Of a stretch of DNA of 64,000 bases, positions 38,449-49,178 are shown one piece after another. The position numbers and the translations under genes were made by a program. The stretch is from Chimonanthus salicifolius (Eukaryota > Streptophyta > Magnoliopsida > Laurales > Calycanthaceae): assembly GCA_013350335.1 (NCBI GenBank), contig CM023539.1, positions 32,288,631 through 32,352,630 on the forward strand, given 5' to 3'. The first letter of the stretch is position 1. Each line of letters begins with the position of its first letter. Under the pieces are notes generated by a model, which was given only the letters and a program-made list of their open reading frames with translations, searched no databases and had not been told where the DNA came from.

Positions 38449-39669
38449 GCCATCCGTTTACACACCCGGATTTTCGGCCCCTATACACCCGTTTCCGGGT
38501 GCGGGTGGCAAATTACTATTTTGCCCCCGCGTTCCCATTCGTTCGAACGAATGATCAATTCATTTTTCCATTCGTTCGAACGAATGGTCGCATACCCCCT
38601 CTGTTTTCATTCATTCGAACGAATTTCCAGTTCATTTCGGATTCGTTCGAATGAATACATGCATCCTGCCGAGATTTTGACTAATTCGAACGAATGCCCA
38701 TGTGTGAATTCCATTCATTCGAATGCACAATTCATTCGAACGAATGCCCATGTGTGAATTCCATTCATTCGAATGCACAATTCATTCGAACGAATTCCCC
38801 AGTGTAAATTCCATTTATTCAAATGAATAGGCAGAAGCTGTTCATTCGTTTGAATAAATCCATCCATTCATTCGAACGAATGAATCAAAGGGGATTGGAA
38901 AATGCCAGTCCTTCGATCGAATGTCCATTCGTTCGAATGAATGAATGTATTCATTCGAACGAATGACATTCGATCGTGCATTCATCGAATGGCTTGATTC
39001 ATTCGAACGAATGTATCAGAGAGGACTGGAAAACGACAGTCCTTCTCTCGGATGTCATTCGTTCGAATGAATCGAGCCATTCATTCGAATGAATGCACGT
39101 CTATATGTCATTCGTTCGAATCAATGGCTCAATTCATTCGAACGAATGACATTTAAGGTGTCATTCATTCGAATGAATTGAGCCATTCATTCAAACGAAT
39201 GTATCAGAGAGGACTGGAAAATGACAGTCCTTCTCTCGAATGGCATTCATTCGAATGAATCGAGTCATTCATTCGAATGAATGCACATCTATATGTTATT
39301 CGTTCGAATGAATGGCTCAATTCATTCGAACGAATGACATTTAAGGTGTCATTCATTCGAATGAATTGAGCCATTTATTCGAACGAATGTATCAGAGAGG
39401 ACTGGAAAATGACAGTCCTTCTCTCGAATGGCATTCAAATGAATCAACCCATTCATTCGAACGAATAACACCTTAAACCTCATTCGTTCGAATGAATGGG
39501 TTGATTCATTCGAACGAATTCCATACAAGGTGAAGGACTGTCATTTTCCAGTCCTCTCTGATACATTCGTTCGAATGAATGGGTTGATTCATTTGAACGA
39601 ATGACACCTTATATGTCATTCGTTCGAATGAATTGAGCCATTCATTCAAACGAATGCCAACTTATATAA
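38449..39669 (+). repeat. Left TIR of MULE, palindrome array
   Basis: After about 80 bp of unique terminal sequence, the TIR is a dense array of short palindromes of the type CATTCGTTCGAACGAATG and variants. They are spaced by 10-30 bases and interrupted several times by the module 'gaggactggaaaatgacagt' plus 'ccttctctcg'. It ends in the TATA-like sequence at 39663. Confidence 0.9.
39663..39669 (+). promoter_or_regulatory. TATA-like box at the inner edge of the left TIR
   Basis: TATATAA, followed by 'gtgatcttctacgagatttc', lies about 860 nt before the transposase ATG and just inside the last palindrome. The mirrored position in the right TIR also carries a TATA-like run. Confidence 0.5.
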
Positions 39670-39765
39670 GTGATCTTCTACGAGATTTCACTCATTTTAT
39701 TCCATTCTAAACTCTAAACCGTGGTTTCTCTCTCCCTTTCCTTTCGCCCTTGAACCCCTTTCTGA

Positions 39766-40390
39766 ATCTCTTCTCCCTTAAACCCCATTTTGAACTCCCT
39801 TTTCAATCCCAAACCCTTGAACCCCATTTCTATCCCAAACCCTTAAACCCTATTTTAGACCACCTTCTTCAGAGAGTTCTCCTTAAAACCCCATTTTCAA
39901 CCCCCTTTTCAATCCCAAACCCTTGAACCGCATTTCTATCCCAAACCCTTAAACCCTATTTTAGACCACCTTCTTCAAAAAGTTCTCCTTAAAACCCCAT
40001 TTTCAACCCCCTTTTCAATCCCAAACCCTTGAACCCCATTTCAATCTGAAACCCATAAACCCCATTTTGAACCACCTTCTTCAAAGAGATCTCCTTAAAA
40101 CCCCATTTTCAACTCCCTTTTCAATCCCAAACCCTTGAACCCCATTTCAATCCGAAACCCATAAACCCCATTTTGAACCACCTTCTTCAAAGAGTTCTCC
40201 TTAAAACCCCATTTTCAACCCTCTTTTCAATCTCAAACCCTTAAACCTCATTTCAATCCGAAACCCATAAACCCATTTTGAACCATCTTCTTCAAAGATT
40301 TCTCCTTAAAACCCCATTTTCAACCCCATTTTCAATCCCAAACCCTTGAAACTCATTTCAATCCGAAACCCTTAAACCCCCTTTTCATTC
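39766..40390. repeat. About 107-bp minisatellite, six units
   Basis: Units start 'ttctccttaaaaccccattt', continue 'caatcccaaacccttgaacc' and end 'accaccttcttcaaagag'. Six head-to-tail units differ at a few positions. It lies between the left TIR promoter and the transposase, so it is probably 5' leader. It is C/A-rich and looks superficially telomere-like. Confidence 0.9.
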
Positions 40391-40526
40391 CCTTCTCTTT
40401 TATCTCGGTTCGAAGTTGTCTCTCTCAAGCTATTGTCTAGGATCTCTTATCTCGAATCGGAGGTAACTCTCTCTCTTATTTCATTATTATTAGCGTTTTA
40501 GTGGTAGTTTTTAATCCTCAAGTGGT

Positions 40527-42574
40527 ATGGAGTTTGTTGAGGGATATTTTGAAAGTCGTGAGGACCTTATAAATTATGTTAAGAATATCGCTTATGAAAA
40601 AAGATTTGTAACTACCATAAAGAGGTCATGTAATAAGGAAAAGAAAGTAGTCACTTGGCTGCGATAGAGGAGGTAAATACCGCAGCACGATTAGCTTGGA
40701 AGATGATGCGAGAAAAAGGAAAGTATACTCCCGCCAATGCAATTGTCCTTTTCAAGTGAAAGGTAAATAGATTGTTGATGGGTCATGGAAGTTAACAATA
40801 AAGAATTTGGATCACAATCATGATATATCGAAGGTATTATTAGGTCATCCAAGTGCAAGATGTTTTTCAGATGATGAGAAAAGAATGATCATTGAAATGA
40901 GGAGTTGCAATATACCACCACGGCAAATTTTGACGAGCCTTAGAAAGCAAAATCCAGATATTAGAATATCAGCGGGTGATTTGTACAACTTTTGTTCTGC
41001 GCTTCGGAAAGAGCAACTAAGGGGTTGAACTACAATTTAAGCTTTGATAGATGATCTTCAAGAAGGTGGTTACCAATATTTTCTTAATTATAACAATGAT
41101 AGTCATTTGTCCCATCTATTTTGTACACATCCAAAGTCCATTTTTCTTACCAAGAGCTACCATAATGTCCTTCTAATGGATTGTACGTAAAAAACTAACA
41201 TATATCATATGCCATTACTTCATATTGTTGGTGTAACATGTTTCAATAAGAACTTCTGCTTATGCTTTGCATTTCTATGAAATGAGAAATTTGAAGATTA
41301 TGTATGGGCATTACAGATGTTTAAAAAGGTCTTTGGAGTGGAGCCTGATCAACTTGTTCTTTTGACTGATAGGGAATTGGCGTTAAATAATGCCATTGAT
41401 TTGGAGTTCCCTAATGCTGTACATATTTTGTGTTCTTGGCACATCAACAAGAATATTCTTGCTCGTTGTAAACCTATGTTTAAGAAAAGTGAAGATTGGA
41501 ATGTATTTTTTACCGAATGGAATGACTTGATTGAGTCCCCAACCGAAAAAGCATTTGAGGCATTCAAACAAAATTTCAGAGATGATTCGCAGGTAGTGAA
41601 CTACTTAACAAGGACGTGGATCTCACTTAAAAAACAATTCGTCAAGGCATGGATCGGATGGAAGTTTAAATTTTAAGAATCGAGCTACTTCAAGGGTTGA
41701 GGGTGCACATTCTTCCCTGAAAAGTTATATATCTATATCTACAGGTGATCTAGATGTTGTCCGAAAAAAGATAGCCCATGTCATTGAAAATCAATTTGAA
41801 GAGTTCAAGATTCAACTTGAGGATGAGAAGATTCGGTTTGCATGTGATGTGTCTATTCCTTTTTTTGATGAATTTAACGGTAAAGTTTCTCATTTCGCAA
41901 TGAATGAGGTTTACAACCAATATGATATGCTTATGAACCGATCATTTTCACCCATTTGTACGGAAGAGTTTACAGCTTCAATGGGCCTACCGTGTGCGGA
42001 CAAAATGGAATGGATGGACAAATTACATTCGGATGATATACACCCACAATGGAGAATCGACTTAATCTCATTAGATGGATTAAATGTTGTAAGGCAGAGG
42101 CCTGGGGATGTATTAGAAGTACACTTTGAAGGTATTAAGAACAAATATGGACATTTGTCTTCATATGATCAAGAGGTGCTCCTAAATCATCTCTAAAATC
42201 TTGCCATCCATGATATGCCAATCAGTCACCCTATTATGCAATATTCTAGAGGACGTCATCCAGGTTCAAGGAATTCTACATAGGGCCAAACATCTACACG
42301 TCGAGATCCTTCTGCATTTGAGATTGTAGAGAATCAACTAAATGGAAGAAAATGTGGGCTATGCAAAAATACTAGTCATACGAGGAGAACTTGTCTGAAT
42401 AGGCCACCTTCTTCACAGGCATCTACGAGTGTAGATTTAAATGCTGATTATATTGTAGGTGATTTCCATGAATCACAAACAACGAGTTTTCCACAGGATA
42501 GTGGATCTTACAACTTTGGTGACGATTCAACATATAACTCTACAGAAATGACCGAAAATAAGTTCATTCCTTAA
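40527..42574 (+). pseudogene. Decayed MULE transposase (FAR1-like zinc finger, DDE core, zinc knuckle)
   Basis: From the ATG at 40527, the frame gives a FAR1/MULE N-terminal zinc-binding region (CDRGGKYR, then CNCPF, then DHNHD), the MULE transposase core, a 'FTASMGLPCADKM'-like segment and a C-terminal CCHC knuckle (CGLCKNTSHTRRTC, 42353-42394, perfect C-x2-C-x4-H-x4-C). Likely catalytic aspartates are in MDCT (codon 41179) and LTDRE (codon 41368). Breaks: frameshifts near 40650-40659 and 41650-41657, and in-frame stops at 40768, 41026, 41038, 41188, 41278, 42194 and 42281. A short further exon after an AG near 42648 (WSGDLRDNDD) is possible. An intact enzyme would cut and join the element ends in the nucleus; this one cannot make a full-length protein. 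Confidence 0.85.
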
Positions 42575-42740
42575 AGATCTTATATGTATTTACCAATCGA
42601 CATATAACTTTTCCATATGTTCTAGTGTGATTTTTTTAAATGTTATGCAGTGGTCTGGTGATCTTAGAGATAATGACGATTTCATGCAATGGTGGAATCA
42701 ATGAAGTGAAGATGGGAGTGTCAATGTATTCATTTTAAGT

Positions 42741-43016
42741 TAGGAATGCTCTTGAATGTACTCTCTTTTATATTAAGCATAGTCTTGAACGGCTTCCGAT
42801 TGAAATAGACTTATTTTGATATTTACGTTAGGAATGCTCTTAAATGCCATTGTCAGCTTCAATGTATTCATTCTACATTAGGAATGCTCTTGAATGTACT
42901 TTCTTTTATATTTAGCATGTTCTTGAATGACTTCCGATTAAAGTAGACTTATTATGATATTTACGTTAGGAATACTCTTGAATGCTCTTGTCAACTTAAA
43001 TATATTATTTTAAGTG
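42741..43016. repeat. 138-bp tandem duplication downstream of transposase
   Basis: 'taggaatgctcttgaatgta' recurs at 42741 and 42879, each followed by 'ttccgatt.aa.tagactta' and 'atttacgttaggaat'. This is probably the 3' region of the transposase gene. Confidence 0.85.
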
Positions 43017-43046
43017 GAAAATGAAGTTGATTTATGGAGAGTATAA

Positions 43047-44568
43047 TGTAAGTGCCCCGGTTCGTCCGAGTCACCCTTATTGTCAATTACGTGACTCAGT
43101 TGGACTTGTCCTTGGATGAATAAGAAGATCTACTATGAAGTTAAAGCGTCTACACTAAATATAGTATTGGTACACAGGTAAGTGAACCATAGGAGACCTT
43201 AGGCTAAGTCAAATACCTTAGAAGTCAATTGGAAAAATAAGATAATAAGTGACTTTCAGCCTCCGAGGCCTCATGCAATCTGCTGAGGCCTCGCAGCCAG
43301 TTATGCCGAGCTGAGTGCAGCTGACCCTGTGTCGAGCTAACTCAGTCTCTTACAGTTTTAGAAAGTTAAAATCAGTGACTGTTTAATTGAGAGGTAATTA
43401 TGGTAAATTTATTGGAATCTTATTATGGTAAATAAAATTATCCACATGGTGAGATGGGTAATTATGGTAAATTGATTGGAAGCTTATTATGGTAAACAAA
43501 TTTATCCATGGTGAGATGTTGCCACCTCTATTAAGTTTGAAGTTGAATATCCTTGGGGAGCTGTCCATAACAATTATGGAAAGGCTCCTCCATGATTTGT
43601 AATCCACCTTTCAATATTCTCATCAAGTCCTTGATTAATGGCTAAGATAAATGATTTGCAAGTCATGCTCGGTGGAAATGAGGTGGCTGATATCTGATTG
43701 ATATCTGGCTGCTATCTGGATGGATTTTGTCTGACAGATTTAGCAGCACATATGTGCGATCTTTCCAAGAAATTACCGCTGGCCAGGCCTCATCAGAATC
43801 AGCGAGGCCTCGCATGCGTGACTAACTAGCAGACCTTTAAACTGTTTATAAAATAACAGTAAGGTTGTTGTTCAGAGCGCCGAATACACACAGGAAAAAC
43901 TCAATGAACAGGATTACCAGTGAGTGATCATTCGGTCTTCCCTCTAGACACCTTCTTCATCATCTTCCTTAGTAAATGTTTGGGTAATCAATACCCCAAT
44001 CCTGATGAAGAGTAAGGTGTTCATATAGGACTATAAAACCAGTCATACCCTTGTCCTATACTGTTGTGCCGATAGTCATTTTGATGGAGCTACACTAATG
44101 GAAAGGAACACACAGATTCAGTAAAGAATAAAGAGCTTAAAGGAAATTGTCAAGGCCTAAGGCAAGTATTTCTTTTTTATTTTATTTCAAACATTGTAAA
44201 GTGGATTAGAACAGTGTGTTCGAACCTACTCTAAAAAATAGGTGTAGAGGATTAGACCGATTGGGTTGAACCTCTATAAAAACTAGGTTGTACTATTTGA
44301 GTGTGAGACCCATACATAGTATATTTGGGATAGCCCTAAGAGGGTGAGTCCAACAGTGGATGTAGGTTCAGGTGAACCGAACCACTATATATCGTTGTGC
44401 ATGTGTGGTTTGTATTAATGGTTTGATTTATTTGTTTATCACTTGCACACACGTTTATTCCGTTGCGCATATTGTTAAATTTGATAAATTATTTAAAAGG
44501 GAAGTAAAATTGAAAACCGACCTATTCACCCCCTCTAGGTCTTGCATACTTCTAGTAACGGAATTTCA
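43047..44568 (+). mobile_element. Copia-like solo LTR inserted in the MULE
   Basis: A plausible start is TGTAAGTGCCCCGGTTCG at 43047. The late part (44160-44568) has the same ordered landmarks as 8690-9175: 'aaagtggattagaacagtg', 'gaaccgaaccactatatatc', 'cctattcaccccctctaggt' and an ending 'ggaatttca'. It contains several 'gaggcctcg/tgaggcctc' words. I could not confirm a target duplication, so the exact ends are uncertain. It lies between the two MULE genes. Confidence 0.55.
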
Positions 44569-44716
44569 TAAGAAAATCAAATGAAATATAAAATTTAAAT
44601 GCTACTTCAGTTCAAAATAACATGTTTAAAGTAACGACCCAATTCACAATGAGCAGGAGATAAATAATATAACATGTTCATTCAAAATATGAAATTTACA
44701 TTTCTTTTACATGTCA

Positions 44717-46573
44717 TTAAAAAAAAAAAAACAATAGTACATTAAAGACAAATAATATCTGGATCAGAGGTAGAAGGTGAGGCAGGTGATGCAGCAGGGG
44801 TGCAACAGGTGGTGCAGCAGGAGGTGCAGCAGGTGGACCAGTGGAGGCAGATGCAGAAGGAGCAGGTGCATGAACTGGTGCAACAATCAGAGCTGTGGTG
44901 GCATGTGCAGAAGCAGGAGGTGCAAACTGAGGTCGCACGAATGGAATAACTGCAGTCGAACGAGGAAGGGGGCACGAAGCTGCTGCAACTCTAGTCAACA
45001 CAGAATGGGGCCAGTACCAGCTGATCCACTCTCCAGTGTAATGGGGCGAGAAGATGCTGCAACTCCAGTCGCACGAGGCAATGGCCCAGAAGCTGCTGTT
45101 AATCCAACCATCACAGAACGGGGCCCCGAACCAGCTGATCCGCTCTGCTGAACAGATGCTCCAAATCGACTAGCATGACCAGATTCCTCTGATGCTGCTC
45201 TTGCTTGTTTAGTAGGAGCAGGGGTGCCAGATGATGCTCCTGCTCGTTCAGTACGAGCAGGGGTGCCAAATGATGCTCCAGCTCGTTCAGCTACCCCTCT
45301 TGATGGACGAACAGGGGGAAGAACTGCTCCTGCAAACTCGGGTGATACCCTTGCTCATACAGTACCATCTGGTTCTGCAGATAGGAATGTTGTTATCCCC
45401 CTCACTTGTGCTAAAAGCACTGTCAACCGCAAAGTATCTATAATCTGGTTCTGCATAACATCCACCCTTGCGGTAAGCTGATCAAATCTCTGCACCTGCT
45501 GATCATATCTCTGCTCCATCTTCTCCTCTAGAACAGAAATGCTAGCAAGCATCTGTTGCGCATCAACTGCTGCAACAGTCAGAGGACTCCCTGCCTCACG
45601 TGGGTCGCGTGCCTCACTGCCCTCAGATGGCCCAGGTGGCTCAAGTGCCGCACGCGCCTCAGATGGCTCAGGTGGACTGTGAACCTGAACTGGTGGTGCC
45701 TTGATAACTTTGGAGAGCCATTTCTTACTAGCTCTGTAGAGGTGGAATCCCATCTTCTTCAAAGTTGACTCATTAAAATAATCATAGCGATCTATAGATG
45801 CTTTATCGTCGGGGAGAAATGGGATTCCGCGTTCTTCAAAAAATGAACATAGTAAAAGACCGTACGGAAGACTACATCTTCAGGTCTTCCGGCAGGCGCA
45901 CATGTGACTGATGATGATGTGGGAGAGGGAGATTTTTTTTCCCATTCATGATGCACCAAATAAGAAACACTTCGAACCATGTCACACTAGAATGCCCTTT
46001 TCTAGGAAAAAGGCAATTGACAATTATTTGGTGGATGATTCGTGCTTCTAATGTAAGCATGGTCAGTGGGGGGGTCTTCTTCTCTGTGATATCCGTCCTC
46101 CCACACATCTTGTTGAGGGCTACCAAAACATTGAACCCCTCAACATCTGTGATCCATGTACGACAATCATACCTTCTAATGGCGTCTTTTGGGAAATTAT
46201 ATAGGTAATCCAACATTTCCCTTATAATCACAATTTCTTGGTCTCGAACGGTTGTCTTAACCGTCTCATCATCCATTTTTTCTATATTCGCATAAAATTC
46301 TTTTACTAAACTAGGTTACATGTCACATTTTAATGACAAAAATGAAGCCCAACCCATTTTTTCAAAATACGATTCGATTTTCAAACCAAATTGTGTGAAA
46401 AATGAGAGGTCGACGATTTTACCAAAAATATACGATCGTGCGCAAAAATCGTCTCGGTAGAGGGTCGCGGCTTCAGAAGATATGAAATGCGTCGGGTCTA
46501 ATGCCGTGTCCTTATTTTGTTTCTTCCCTCCCCTTGTTGTGCTTGCTTTCCTTTTGGAACTTGAAGATGTCAT
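44717..46573 (-). pseudogene. Decayed second MULE gene, 'putative plant transposon protein' type
   Basis: From the ATG at 46573 on the minus strand there is a basic N-terminus, then FCARSYIFGKIVDLSFF, PSLVKEFYANIEKM and LPYGLLLCSFFEERGIPF. These are hallmarks, as I know them, of the uncharacterised domain often annotated 'putative plant transposon protein'. A predicted coiled coil (LEEKMEQRYDQQVQRFDQL) and an Ala/Pro-rich repetitive tail follow. Breaks: an in-frame stop at 46316-46318, a frameshift at the eight-T run 45933-45940, and a stop at 45880-45882. The gene is convergent to the transposase. Its function is unknown. By analogy only, it occupies the place that mudrB has in MuDR. Plus-strand frames here are shadows of the repetitive tail. 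Confidence 0.72.
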
Positions 46574-46940
46574 TTACACGGTCTATTTTTGGAAAGAGAG
46601 GAAGAAAGAGGGAGAGAGAAAAATTAAAATAGAAAGGGTGTAGGGTGATTGGTTCGAATGAATATGTGTGATTGGTTCGAATAAATGGGGGTGATTGGTT
46701 CAATGAATGGGGAGAGGTTCGAATGAATGGGGGATTTTCGAGGGAGAGGGAGAGGAACAGGAAGAGGGAGCGACGAATGAGGGAGGGGAAACCCTTCGAA
46801 TGAGGGAGCCGGATGCAGAGCCTGAGCCGGAGCCGGAGTGGGAGAGGGAGAGGGAGAGGAAGAGGAAGAGAAAGCTTCGGTTTAGGGTTTCGAAAGGGGA
46901 GGAGAGGGCTAGGGCTTGATTCGATCGAATGAATCGCGGC

Positions 46941-47771
46941 TTATATATATACGTCATTCGTTCAAATGAATGGGTTGATTCATTCGAACGAATGACACAT
47001 TGTATGGAATTCGTTCGAATGAATCAACTCATTCATTCGAACGGATGAGGTTTAAGGTGTCATTCGTTCGAATGAATGGCTCGATTCATTCGAACGAATG
47101 CCATTCGAGAGAAGGACTGTCACTTTTCATTCCTCTCTGATACATTCGAACGAATGACATATAGACGTGCATTCATTCGAATGAATGGCTCGATTCATTC
47201 GAACGAATGACATCCGAGAGAAGGACTGTCATTTTCCAGTCCTCTCTGATATATTCGTTCGAATGAATCAAGCCATTTATTCGAATGAATGCACGATCGA
47301 ATGCCATTCGTTCAAATGAATCTATCCATTCATTCGAACGAATGACATTCGATCGAAGGACTGCCATTTTCCAGTCCCCTCTGATTCATTCGTTCGAATG
47401 AATGGATGGATTCATTTGAACGAATGAACAGCTTCTGCCCATTCATTCGAATGAATGAAATTTACACTGGGGAATTCGTTCGAATGAATTGTGCATTCGA
47501 ATGAATGCAATTTACACATGGGCATTCGTTCGCATTAGTCAAAATCTCGGCAGGATGCATGTATTCATTCGAACGAATCCGAAATGAACTGGGAATTCGT
47601 TCGAATGAATGAAAACAGAAGGAGTATGCGACCATTCGTTTGAACGAATGGAAAAATGAACTGATCATTCGTTTGAACGAATGGGAACACGAGGGCAAAA
47701 TAGTAATTTGCCACCCGCACCCAGAAACGGGTGTGTAGGGGCAGAAAATCCGGGTGTATAAACGGATGGCC
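46941..47771 (-). repeat. Right TIR of MULE, palindrome array
   Basis: This is the inverted counterpart of 38449-39669. It has the same terminal 80 bp, the same palindromes and the same 'aaggactgtcattttccagt' modules, but fewer units. The two TIRs are diverged. Confidence 0.9.
46942..46951 (-). promoter_or_regulatory. TATA-like run at the inner edge of the right TIR
   Basis: On the minus strand it reads TATATATAAG, about 370 nt before the ATG at 46573. It mirrors the box at 39663 and suggests that each TIR drives one inward gene. Confidence 0.5.
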
Positions 47772-47780
47772 TTAACAAGG

Positions 47781-49178
47781 GTTTTTTTTATATTCTAATG
47801 AAAACGCAGGGTTGTTTTTACTATTTTCAAAACCTCAAGGAGTTTTCTAATATTATGAGAAACTTGGGGGATCTTTAGAATTTCTAAAAAAATTCTCCTA
47901 ATTTGTAATTAAGAAAACTCGTGAGGATTGGCTTGATAGTCAAGGACTCGCTTGAGATACGGGAGATTTTGAATTTAAATCAGTCTCAACACAAAAGGGT
48001 CACTCCTAATTTGGACTTATCAAAATTGGTTTTGATTTAAATAAATCAAATTATGTTCTTAAATTTTTAAAATTTGATATTTTATTAATAGAGAATTTTT
48101 ATGATCTAGTATATTTAACTTTACATTTGAGATAGGGGCCACAAAGTCACTTTAATTGGAACGATTCATCTTAAAGAAATGACAAAATTTTGATTAATTA
48201 AATTTTGGAAAAGAAAGAAAAAACAGAAAAGAAAAATTGGTTGTTTTTGTACATTGGACCCTTTTGCTTCCACTAGTTTTCTGGGTCCCACCTTTTCAAA
48301 CCAGTTGAGCTACTACTGTTGTCATTGTTGTTGCAGGTTCGATGAGTGGATTAGGAGCACCATAGATGTTTTGGTCAATTTCGATGACAATCATTGATCT
48401 TGATTAGAAATATAATAAAAATTTATTCTTTTGAAAGACCTCTGTCAAATTTAAATTGAGTACTAGTCTAAGTAGAGAATCACTTATGTCTCAGCAATAG
48501 GGTTACATTTTTCAATAAAACTCTTCTTGTTCCACAATTTAGCAGACAATAAATAAATTTCAACCAAAAGTGGATTTTAAATTTTATATTTTAGTACAGA
48601 AAACAAACGAAATAGCAACTAAGAATGAAGTTTTGAAAACAAATTCTCATATTTTATATAATAATATTTACATAATGTAATAGACATATTAAAAATAGAT
48701 TTTAATATGCAAAACATCATATAAAATAATATATAAATATAATCATGTAAATAATTGGCATTAGTATTTCTATAACAAAAAATATACAGACTTTTTAGAG
48801 TATTCAACTGATCTTCAATTGAGGCGGGTGTCTAATCATAACTCTGAACTCTTTTAAATTGATATCTAAGTGACTTAGATGATGATAAACTCAACAAAAG
48901 ATAAATTATATCTTCTTAATATCCAAATATCCGTATTTCTATATCTCTTACCCATGTATTGTTCTATTCAAAAATCAAAATATATTAACAATATTTCCTT
49001 AAAACCTCATTTAGCAATGGAACAGTTAGAAGACTCGTACAATCAGCATGACCAATTTCTCTCAACTTACACAATAAGAGCAGGTAGGAGTTGGAGATTT
49101 CTGTATTTAGATTACTTACTCTCTCTCCTACTCTCTGTCCTCAAAATAGCCCAAGCCCGAGAGCAGAGACAACCAACC
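47781..49178. other. AT-rich spacer and upstream region of the 49179 gene
   Basis: No gene or defined element is seen in 47781-48870. The segment just before the ATG at 49179 ('gcccgagagcagagacaacc') is GC-richer and is the probable 5' UTR. The frame extending upstream in-frame to 48879 is AT-rich with different codon use, so it is not counted as coding. Confidence 0.45.

Larger units (their letters stand above)
38449..47771. mobile_element. Mutator-like transposon (MULE), 9.3 kb, with palindrome-array TIRs
   Basis: The ends are inverted repeats (left 'gccatccgtttacacacccg', right the complement of 'ggccatccgtttatacaccc'). They are flanked by the 9-bp direct repeat TTAACAAGG (38440-38448 and 47772-47780), the target-site size typical of Mutator. 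The left TIR is about 1.2 kb and the right about 0.83 kb. Inside are a minisatellite (39766-40390), a decayed transposase (plus strand, 40527-42574), a 138-bp duplication, a copia-like LTR (43047-44568) and a decayed second gene (minus strand, 46573 to about 44717). Both genes are broken, so the element is probably not autonomous now, although mobilisation in trans is possible. Confidence 0.88.

Noticed and set aside
38520..39660. Regularly spaced short repeats that might suggest a CRISPR-like array
   Set aside because: The repeats are palindromes inside a plant transposon's inverted termini, with variable spacing and a mirrored copy at the other end. CRISPR does not occur here.
39766..40390. 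Interstitial telomere-like DNA (words such as 'aaaccctat')
   Set aside because: The unit is about 107 bp with 'cccattttcaa' text. The plant telomere heptamer is not tandemly repeated.
44777..45481. Plus-strand Arg/Cys-rich and other open frames
   Set aside because: They are the reverse complement of the repetitive Ala/Pro-rich tail of the minus-strand MULE gene.
46707..46919. Glu/Arg-rich 70-codon frame on the plus strand
   Set aside because: It comes from purine-rich repetitive DNA that is the probable 5' leader of the minus-strand MULE gene.
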